From contig JAOZMZ010000014.1 of the NCBI GenBank assembly GCA_029934055.1, positions 1-34,543 of the forward strand: DNA of 34,543 bases, written 5' to 3'. This DNA comes from Kiritimatiellia bacterium. Lineage in GTDB: Bacteria > Verrucomicrobiota > Kiritimatiellia > B70-G9. The number at the start of each line of letters is the position of its first letter. The first letter of the stretch is position 1. The notes beneath the pieces are model-generated. The model saw nothing but the letters and a program-made list of their open reading frames with translations, ran no database searches and was not told where the DNA came from. Below, in pieces: positions 27,463-34,543 of the stretch. The position numbers were made by a program, and so were the translations under genes.

Positions 27463-29085
27463 ATGCCCGAGAATTCGCCTCAGAAAAAGACGGACGATTC
27501 CGGCAAGAACCTTTCTCCGGTGACGGAAATCGCCGAGTTCGTCCGGCGTCTCTGTATTTCGCAGTCCAATGCGGTGATGTACGCCGCCGATCACCCGATG
27601 GCTGTCAAGAGCATGCGTGACGCCTTCGAGTGGCTCGAGAAAATGCTGGCCCGCAAGAAGGAGCCGGTGATCGTCAGCGCAACCGAAGGACACATCCTCT
27701 TCGAAGGTCTTCCGGTGGAAGAAAACAATCCGCTCGTCAACCGCCTGGCGAAAAGCTTTGAACAACTCCATATAAACAATCTCTTCTTCGAACCCGGCGT
27801 TGATTTCGAAGAATTCAAGAAACTCCACATCATCATGGCCCGCGGTCCGGCCTACGTGAATGAACACGGCGGTCTGGTGGACCTCCTCAAGAAAGAGGGC
27901 ATCACCCATATAACCTCCCACGAGGCGAGTTACGTACTCGTCACCGAAGGCGAAAAGGTGATCGCCCGCGACGCAAAGGTGGTCACCAAGGGCAAAAGCG
28001 GCGAGGGCGATGCGGACCAGGAAATCGTCAACTACATGGTCGAACAGGTGCTCAAGCAGGCGGAACAGAAGAAGTGGCTCCTCAACGAAATCAAGAACCG
28101 CCCGCAGAAAATGGCCGCCCGCATCATTGACGGCATCGAGCTGGCGACCTCCCGTTCGGAACTCGGCCGGGAAGAATCCGGCGACACGATAGAAACCCTT
28201 CTGCAGAACATCAAGATGATCGGCCAGAGCATCGCCACTCAAACCGCAACCCCGGAAGACGCAGACTCGACCGATCTCGAAGACGCCGTGCTCACCCTGG
28301 AAAAAGAGCTGCGTTCCCGCTCTCACCAGCTGATGTCCTCGAAGGTCGCGGCCGGGTTCATCAATGAAATTCTCGCCATCATCGCCTCGGTGTCCGACCA
28401 GGTGCGCGCGCGACGGATTTCGGACCAGTTCCTGAAGGGCGAAAAAGGACTCAAGGAAGTCGAAAAACTACTGCAATCGTTTTCTTCCGAACGGGATCAG
28501 TCGGAGGAGTTTCTGCGCCGCATCCGCGACGCCGCCCGCCAGAGAGGCATCAGCGAGAGCGAGCTCGAAAAAATAATGGATCGTGTCACCCGCCGTAAGA
28601 AGAAACCCGCCCGCCGGCGTACCCCGCGCCGCCGCAAACCTTTCGATGAAGCCCTTCTCGACGGACTGCGCACCCAGGTCCGAAAGCTGGGTCTGGCACC
28701 GGACCGCGTCGACGCGGCGGTGGACTCTCTGGCCGCCTTCGTGAACCGAAAAATCAACGCCCGTGAAAAAACGGCTCAAACGGCACGCGCCAACCTCGAA
28801 GCCGCCCTCGACAAATCCAACATCGCGGGCATTATCTGGGATGACGAAGGACGTGTGATATACGTCCATCCCCGAGCCATGAAAAAGACCGGACTCAAGA
28901 CCGGTACGGTCCTCAGCCCGGCCTTGCTCGAATATCTCGCCGGACTGGATCCTGCGGCGGGCGACAAGCTTCCCGACGGACGCGGGGCGGCGATTCCGGA
29001 TCGCACGGCACGCTCGCTCCTGGCAAGCGCCACTTCCATCCTTCGTGACCGCCGCAAGCGCCCTATCGGGCTGCTCTTTGACTGA
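27463..29085 (+). CDS. hypothetical signalling/regulatory protein with C-terminal PAS-like segment
   Basis: 540 aa; N-terminal helical segment (YAADHPMAVKSMRDAFEWLEKMLARKKEPVIVSATEGHILFEGLPVEENNPLVNRLAKSFEQLHINNLFFEPGVDFEEFKKL), coiled/basic linker, C-terminal NIAGIIWDDEGRVIYVHPRAMKKTG. Confidence 0.75.
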   Translation: MPENSPQKKTDDSGKNLSPVTEIAEFVRRLCISQSNAVMYAADHPMAVKSMRDAFEWLEKMLARKKEPVIVSATEGHILFEGLPVEENNPLVNRLAKSFEQLHINNLFFEPGVDFEEFKKLHIIMARGPAYVNEHGGLVDLLKKEGITHITSHEASYVLVTEGEKVIARDAKVVTKGKSGEGDADQEIVNYMVEQVLKQAEQKKWLLNEIKNRPQKMAARIIDGIELATSRSELGREESGDTIETLLQNIKMIGQSIATQTATPEDADSTDLEDAVLTLEKELRSRSHQLMSSKVAAGFINEILAIIASVSDQVRARRISDQFLKGEKGLKEVEKLLQSFSSERDQSEEFLRRIRDAARQRGISESELEKIMDRVTRRKKKPARRRTPRRRKPFDEALLDGLRTQVRKLGLAPDRVDAAVDSLAAFVNRKINAREKTAQTARANLEAALDKSNIAGIIWDDEGRVIYVHPRAMKKTGLKTGTVLSPALLEYLAGLDPAAGDKLPDGRGAAIPDRTARSLLASATSILRDRRKRPIGLLFD

Positions 29086-29209
29086 GCCGGGACTTCACGT
29101 TCGGCGCCCTGCAAGACGTTCGGTTGATCACGGCGGCCGCAACTGGTATTAGTGGAGTGCAGCCGCCGCCTGCCGACAGCAGGCGACCACGCCCGCGGTC
29201 GAGGAATAG

Positions 29210-30874
29210 ATGATCAGGGTGTACTCTCAAGTGAACACGCCCCAAGAACAGCGCCGGCCCAACCTGCCAGCGGTATTCATTCTGACCATCATCGTTCTGG
29301 CGGCCTACGCTGATATTCTTACCGGCGATTTCTCTTTCGACGACACCTTCGTGCTGCACCGCGCCCGCATATTGAACCCGTCCGAATGCAATTGGCGCTG
29401 CTGGCTTCCGCCGCTCTACTACCGCACAAGCGGCGAACGCTCATACCGGCCGGCCGTCACCTTTTCCTACTATCTCCAAGCGACCGTGGAACGCCTTTTC
29501 AATCACGGCCGGCCGGCATTCCACCCCTCCTTTTTCAAAGCCGGCAACCTGCTGCTCCATCTGGCGGCGGTTCTGCTCTTATGGCGTCTCGCCCGCCGTC
29601 TCCTGAACCGGCAGGCGGCCCTCTTCGCCGCCGCCCTTTTCGCCTGTCACCCGGCCACGACCGAAGCAGTCAACGCAATCGGCTTTCGGGAAGACCTGCT
29701 GGTGGCGGTATTCGGCACGGCGGGCGTACTCGCCGCAATCGCCTGGACGCAACGTCCTTCACCCGTGCGGCGGGCCGCGGCGTTGCTGTCATTCGCCGCC
29801 GCGTTCCTCTCCAAGGAAAGCGCCTATGTCTATCCCCTGATGCTCGCAGCGGTTCTCGCCGCGCTGCATAGCGCCGGCCGTCCCATGCGGCGGGCCGCCG
29901 CGGCGGTGATCGCCGCCGGCGCACTCGCGTTGGTCAGCGCCGTACTGTTCCTCGTGTTTCTCCGCAACCGGGTCAGCGTTCCCTACGCGTGGCTGGAGGG
30001 ATATTCAGGGCCGCGCTGGGCATTATGCGGCCCCCTGATGGCCGCGCACCTGCGAATCCTGTTTGTGCCCTATCCACTCATCGCCGACAGATACTTTTCC
30101 GCGGTCGAAGCGGGGGCGCCGCCCCTTCTCGCAATCGAAACCCTGGGCCTCCTTTTCCTGATCGCAATCCTTCTGGGCGCGTCGTGGCGGGCCGACCGTC
30201 GGCTTCTCGCGGCCTTTGCCTGGATCATCCTTCCCCTGCTCCCGGTGAGTGGCCTGATACCCCTCAGCCAGCCGCTCGCCGACCGTTTCTATTACGTGCC
30301 GTGCATGGGCGTCGGCCTGCTGGCCGGCTGGGGCTGGGAACGCCTGCTCGCCGCCCCACGTGTGAGTCTCCATCCAATGCGTGCCCGTGTCGTCGTCGGC
30401 ATGGGCATCTCGCTGCTGCTGCTGTGCATCGGTCTCACAGCCCACCGCAACATCGCCTGGAGTTGCGAGGGTGAACTGTGGAGCCGCACGCTCCGCAGCA
30501 ATCCATCATCCGCGCGGGCATGCGCCAACATCGGGCGTATACTCATGCGACAGGGACGGCCGCTGAACGCCTTGCAGTTTCTGAAGGAAGCCCGGCGGCT
30601 GGAACCGGGCGAACGGCGTCACTGGGAAAACCTGGCCGCCTGCCTCGCCGCCTGCGGGCGCACGGCGGAGGCCCTGCACCTTTCGCAGGAAACCCTCGAA
30701 CGCTTCGGGCCCAGTACCACCCTGCTGATGAACATGGCCCGGATGTACCTCGACCTGCCGGATCCCGACCCGCAGAGCGCCCGCAAATCCTACCGCGGGG
30801 CGCGCGCCCTGGGAGCCGGCCGCGATCATCTGCTCGAAGAACGACTGGCAAGAAACACCACGAAAACAAAATGA
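29210..30874 (+). CDS. polytopic membrane protein with TPRs (TMTC-like, second copy)
   Basis: 554 aa; FSFDDTFVLHRARILN, ERSYRPAVTFSYYLQATVERLF, multiple TMs, C-terminal TPR-like NPSSARACANIGRILMRQGRPLNALQFLKEARRLEPGERRHWENLAACLAACGRTAEALH. Confidence 0.88.
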   Translation: MIRVYSQVNTPQEQRRPNLPAVFILTIIVLAAYADILTGDFSFDDTFVLHRARILNPSECNWRCWLPPLYYRTSGERSYRPAVTFSYYLQATVERLFNHGRPAFHPSFFKAGNLLLHLAAVLLLWRLARRLLNRQAALFAAALFACHPATTEAVNAIGFREDLLVAVFGTAGVLAAIAWTQRPSPVRRAAALLSFAAAFLSKESAYVYPLMLAAVLAALHSAGRPMRRAAAAVIAAGALALVSAVLFLVFLRNRVSVPYAWLEGYSGPRWALCGPLMAAHLRILFVPYPLIADRYFSAVEAGAPPLLAIETLGLLFLIAILLGASWRADRRLLAAFAWIILPLLPVSGLIPLSQPLADRFYYVPCMGVGLLAGWGWERLLAAPRVSLHPMRARVVVGMGISLLLLCIGLTAHRNIAWSCEGELWSRTLRSNPSSARACANIGRILMRQGRPLNALQFLKEARRLEPGERRHWENLAACLAACGRTAEALHLSQETLERFGPSTTLLMNMARMYLDLPDPDPQSARKSYRGARALGAGRDHLLEERLARNTTKTK

Positions 30875-32490
30875 GACACCTCAAAGCGGAAATCCTGATC
30901 TTCGGCGCGTTCCTCCTGGCCGCGGGACTCTTCCAGCAACCGGTGGAATACGACAATACCCTCGTGCGCTTCCTGGCGGTCCGTGCAGTCGCCGACAACG
31001 GACGACTGGATATCGCCCCCTGGCACAAAAGCACCATAGACGCCGCCCGCTACAACGGCCATTACTACTCCAGCAAGGCATTCGGGGCCTCACTCCTGGC
31101 ATTGCCGGCCTACTGGGCGGTGCGGCTTTTTACTCCCCAGGCACCGACACCCTGGCCGTCGCCACTGCAACGTTATCTGGTCACACTCGTCGCTTCCGGA
31201 TTGCCCTCGGCGCTCCTGGCGGCGCTGCTCTTCCATACGGCCCGAATTCTCGGGGCGGGACGCAAGAATGCTTTCCTGATGGTGCTGGCTTACGAAACCG
31301 GAACAATCGCCTGGAGCCACGCGACGATTTTCAGCGGCCATCAGGCCGCGGCGGCCGCCGCCTTTTTCTCGTTCGCACTCCTTCGCCACGCCCTGGGAGC
31401 CGGCCGCCGCCGGGCGACGGCCGTCTTTTTCTATAGCGGTCTCACGGCGGGATTCGCCGCCGTCACGGAATACACGCTCCTTTTGTGGATCCCCATCGGC
31501 GCCCTCTACGCCCTCATGCGGGGAGCGCGCGGGAAGGCACTGGCGGCGTTCACCGCCGGTATCGTTCCGTGGCTCGTCCTCCTGGGTCTCTACAACAATG
31601 TCTGCTTCGGCAGTCCCCTCGCTTTTTCGTATGCCCACCTGGCGTTCACGCGTTGGGCGCAGGGAATCCACAGCGGGCTCTACGGCTTCAATCTTCCCAG
31701 CCTGCGGGCCGCCGCCGCTCTCCTGGCGCATCCCGCCCGCGGACTCTTCTTCCTCTCACCCGTGCTGCTGCTCTCGATCCCGGGGCTGGCCGTAATGATC
31801 CGGCGCAAGGAAACACGTCCCGAAGGAATCCTCTGCGCCACGATGCTGATCTCCTGGACGCTGCTCATTTCCAGCCTCTACTGCTGGCACGGCGGCTGGA
31901 CCTACGGCCCGCGATACCTCGTGGTGATCATTCCCTTTGCGGCCTTTCCAATGGCTTTCTACCGTTTCCGCAGGTTGACCTTCACGGCCCTCTATGTGGT
32001 CTCGCTCTTCCAGTGCGCCGCGGCCGTGGCCGGGATCCCCCATACCCCCCAACAGATAGCCAACCCGCTCCGCGAAATAATCCTCCCGTGCCTGGGCTAC
32101 GGTTACATGGCCCGCAACGCCGGAACCCTCCTCGGCTTGCCTCCCCTCGCCTCGCTGGCTTTCACGGGTCTTCTGCTCGGTACCGTGCTCTGGTCCGTCT
32201 ATCGCCGCGTGACGGCGGAAAGCCCGACTGAAGAAGCTGCCCGCCCGGGAGTCTCCCGGCGCGAAACAATCTTGTTCGCGTGTCTGGCCGTGATAATCTC
32301 GAGCCTGGCTCTGGTACGGACTCCCGAACGGGAAAAAGTACATTACCTGCGCTGGCGCCTGCTGCGGGACGCCGCCCGGGTTACGGCGTCTCCACGCCTG
32401 GCGGCCGCCGCGCGCAGGGAATACGCTCTCCTGAGAGGGTACGATGGAGAGCCGGCCGCCGATACGGGCCGCCGCGGAAGACAACCTTAG
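30871..32490 (+). CDS. polytopic membrane protein, likely glycosyltransferase/oligosaccharide-type
   Basis: internal ATG 30871 overlaps the upstream stop (ATGA); ~12 hydrophobic segments; GRLDIAPWHKSTIDAARYNGHYYSSKAFGASLLALPAY resembles GT-C-type membrane proteins; WHGGWTYGPRYLVVIIPF. Confidence 0.75.
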   Translation: MRHLKAEILIFGAFLLAAGLFQQPVEYDNTLVRFLAVRAVADNGRLDIAPWHKSTIDAARYNGHYYSSKAFGASLLALPAYWAVRLFTPQAPTPWPSPLQRYLVTLVASGLPSALLAALLFHTARILGAGRKNAFLMVLAYETGTIAWSHATIFSGHQAAAAAAFFSFALLRHALGAGRRRATAVFFYSGLTAGFAAVTEYTLLLWIPIGALYALMRGARGKALAAFTAGIVPWLVLLGLYNNVCFGSPLAFSYAHLAFTRWAQGIHSGLYGFNLPSLRAAAALLAHPARGLFFLSPVLLLSIPGLAVMIRRKETRPEGILCATMLISWTLLISSLYCWHGGWTYGPRYLVVIIPFAAFPMAFYRFRRLTFTALYVVSLFQCAAAVAGIPHTPQQIANPLREIILPCLGYGYMARNAGTLLGLPPLASLAFTGLLLGTVLWSVYRRVTAESPTEEAARPGVSRRETILFACLAVIISSLALVRTPEREKVHYLRWRLLRDAARVTASPRLAAAARREYALLRGYDGEPAADTGRRGRQP

Positions 32491-32502
32491 AAAAACGACG
32501 GC

Positions 32503-33753
32503 ATGAAGCCCACGACCATACGACGCCTTGACGCCTTTCTCGGCACCCCCCTGTGTCTCCTGCTGACCGCCCTGCGCCGCCTCGCCGCCCCCCTGAGGCG
32601 GACTCCCGCCCGGCGGCGGCCGCACAAGATCCTTTTCATCAAGATGACCGAGCAGGGCGCCGTCGTTCTCGCCGCCGGGGCGATCCGAAAGGCCGCCCAC
32701 ATGGTCGGGACTGAAAACGTCTATTTTCTCGTTTTCGGCGAAAACCGACCGGTAGTCGACGTGCTGGGCCTCATTCCATCCCAGAACGTGATCGAAGTCC
32801 GGCATGATTCAGTACCCGTGTTCATCGCCGATGTCCTCGCCGCCCTCCGCCGGATACGGCGCCTGCAGGTAGACACCGTGGTGGACCTCGAGTTCTTCGC
32901 GCGCGCCTCCGCGATCCTGGCATTCTGCAGCGGCGCGAGCCTGCGCGCCGGCCACCACCCCTTCCACGGAGACGGCCCCTGCCGCGGGGATCTGATGACC
33001 CATCGTGTCGCTTACAACCCCCACATCCACACGGCCATGACCTATGTGGCCCTGGTCGAATCCCTGAAGTACGACCCGGCCATAACCCCGCTCCCCAAGA
33101 TTCCCGCCGCCGAACTTGAAGAGGCGCTCGTTCCCCCGCGCTTCGAGCCCTCTGCACAAGAGACCGGCGCCGTGCGGAAACTGCTCGAAACCGTCGGCGG
33201 CCGGCAACCTTCGCCACCCATCATCATCCTCAATCCGAACGCCAGCGACATGCTTCCACTGCGGCGCTGGCCGCTCGCACGCTTCGTCGAGCTCGGACGG
33301 CTGATCATTGATCATTATCCCTCCGCGACCCTCGTCGTCACCGGCCAGGCACACGAACGTGCGCAGGCGGATGATCTCGTCGCCGCAATCGGCTCGCCGC
33401 GCTGTCTCAACCTGGCCGGACGGACGAGCCTCAGGGAACTGCTGGTGCTCTTCGCAAACAGCCAGCTCCTCGTGACCAACGACAGCGGCCCGCCCCACTT
33501 CGCCTCGATGACGGACATTGACGTGGTTGTCCTTTTCGGGCCTGAAACACCACGGCTTTTCGGCCCGCTGGGAGACAGGATTCACGTACTGACGGCGGAC
33601 CTGGCCTGCAGTCCGTGTGTCAACGTCCGCAACTACCGCGCCTCTCCATGCCGGCGCAATGTCTGCATGGAAGCGATCAGCGTAACCGCCGTCTACGAAC
33701 GCGTGCGCACGATCCTTGCCGCGCGCGGGTTCCCCTCCTCCTCCCTTCCCTGA
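32503..33753 (+). CDS. glycosyltransferase family 9 (heptosyltransferase-like)
   Basis: HKILFIKMTEQGAVVLAAGAIRKA, FFARASAILAFCSGASLRAGHH, ILNPNASDMLPLRRWPLARFVELGRLI, LAGRTSLRELLVLFANSQLLVTNDSGPPHFASMTDIDVVVLFGPETPRLFGPLG. Confidence 0.93.
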   Translation: MKPTTIRRLDAFLGTPLCLLLTALRRLAAPLRRTPARRRPHKILFIKMTEQGAVVLAAGAIRKAAHMVGTENVYFLVFGENRPVVDVLGLIPSQNVIEVRHDSVPVFIADVLAALRRIRRLQVDTVVDLEFFARASAILAFCSGASLRAGHHPFHGDGPCRGDLMTHRVAYNPHIHTAMTYVALVESLKYDPAITPLPKIPAAELEEALVPPRFEPSAQETGAVRKLLETVGGRQPSPPIIILNPNASDMLPLRRWPLARFVELGRLIIDHYPSATLVVTGQAHERAQADDLVAAIGSPRCLNLAGRTSLRELLVLFANSQLLVTNDSGPPHFASMTDIDVVVLFGPETPRLFGPLGDRIHVLTADLACSPCVNVRNYRASPCRRNVCMEAISVTAVYERVRTILAARGFPSSSLP

Positions 33754-33769
33754 ATGCCCGGCCACAATT

Positions 33770-33972
33770 TTCCAATGCTTGGGAAAACTTGTAGAAAAAC
33801 TTCCAACCATTGGAAAAAACATGCGGGAAAACTTCCAATCATTGGAACTTTCCCGTCAAAAACTTCCAAACATTGGAAATTTCAAACCGCAAAACTTCCA
33901 ACCATTGGAAAAACTTATAGTAAAACTTCCAATCATTGGAAACTTCCCTTCAAAAACTTCCAAACATTGGAA
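33770..33972. repeat. phased array of near-palindromic units, consensus AAAACTTCCAANCATTGGAA
   Basis: intact 15-mers at 33801, 33833, 33864, 33896, 33927 and 33958, plus a degenerate inverted unit at 33770-33785; start-to-start spacing 31,32,31,32,31,31. Confidence 0.95.
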
Positions 33973-34012
33973 GAATTGCGGGGCGGGAATATTCTCACCT
34001 CCGGCGGAACCC

Positions 34013-34528
34013 CGCAAAGGAAGAATGATGCACGCTGCATTCCCTCATCCCGGACAACAACCATCAACAATCAACGATCAACTGTTATCCACTCCGTCCC
34101 TTCGCGTCCTTCGCGTGCTCCGCGAGAGAAGAAAAAGAAAAACCTCTCGCAAAGAGCGCAAAGCCCGCAAAGAAGAGAGAAGAAGGGAGAATATCTCGCA
34201 AAGTCCGCAAAGCACGCAAAGGAATCTCTCATCCCCTAACAACCCAACAACTCAGCAACCGGCAACTCTCCCCTCCGTGTGCTTCGTGTCCTTCGTGGTA
34301 AAAAGAAAAAGAAGAATCTCTCGCAAAGGTCGCAAAGATCGCAAAGAAAAGACGATTAGATCAGAAAGAAGCCGCACCAAGATCCCAAGGCACGCAAAGG
34401 AATCTCTCATTTCCCAACAACCCAACAACCCCATCCGCTGACCTCCCTGGCCGACGTAGCCTTGGCGTAGTCGGCCGACCTCCGTCTTCTCCGTGGTAAA
34501 AAAACGGCCTCTCGCCAGGAGCGCAAAG
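34013..34528. repeat. 9-bp-periodic CGCAAAGNN triplet repeats and complementary pyrimidine-rich arms
   Basis: CGCAAAG at 34148/34157/34166, 34197/34206/34215, 34322/34331/34340, single copies at 34013, 34393 and 34522; CTTCGCG/CTCCGCG at 34100/34109/34118 and CTCCGTG/CTTCGTG at 34273/34282/34291. Confidence 0.93.
34212..34430 (+). repeat. ~41-bp direct repeat pair (34212-34253 and 34390-34430)
   Basis: GCACGCAAAGGAATCTCTCATCCCCTAACAACCCAACAACTC versus GCACGCAAAGGAATCTCTCATTTCCCAACAACCCAACAACC. Confidence 0.9.
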
Positions 34529-34543
34529 CAAGAGATGGTTCAT

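Noticed and set aside
33770-33972. CRISPR array
   Set aside because: Repeats are only ~15-20 bp and palindromic, intervals are 15-17 bp and similar to each other (A-rich, duplicated), and no cas genes are present.
33716-34441. 241-aa and 161-aa ORFs across the repeat region
   Set aside because: Translation is repeat-driven (KLPTIGK, RKERKARKEERR), the 31/32-bp period breaks frame between units, and there is overlap with the GT9 3' end.
34449-34476. Integron attC site
   Set aside because: No GTTRRRY/RYYYAAC core sites and no integrase gene in the window.

Overview
GC-rich, gene-dense bacterial chromosomal segment. Codon usage and gene complement suggest an uncultured PVC-like or deep-branching Gram-negative lineage, but this is inference. 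Left to right: a short membrane ORF; rsmI with an apparent N-terminal frameshift; a partner-switching cluster (STAS, GAF-PP2C phosphatase, STAS, RsbW-like ATPase); grpE-dnaJ-rsmE; a secreted protein; a minus-strand block (TPR protein, BON lipoprotein, TatA-like protein, small lipoprotein, endonuclease III-like protein); a beta-CASP MBL hydrolase and era; an AIR-synthase/HypE-like protein and a TPR membrane protein; a minus-strand block (HNH, ACT, PaaK, porin, Na+/solute symporter with a small accessory protein); tRNA-Met(CAT); ilvD; a queuosine-precursor-type transporter; tRNA-Arg(CCT)-mtaB; a large hypothetical protein; and an envelope/glycan cluster (TMTC-like TPR, polytopic membrane protein, GT9). 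The last ~790 bp (33754-34543) is non-coding and repeat-rich, and is the most unusual part. It contains (i) an array of six intact near-palindromes, AAAACTTCCAANCATTGGAA, spaced 31-32 bp apart (close to three helical turns). The centre base cycles C,T,A,C,T,A, and a degenerate seventh unit at the left edge lies in inverted orientation. It also contains (ii) a mosaic of 9-bp-periodic CGCAAAGNN triplets paired with pyrimidine-rich arms that form long hairpins. Everything was read by eye; no searches were run.
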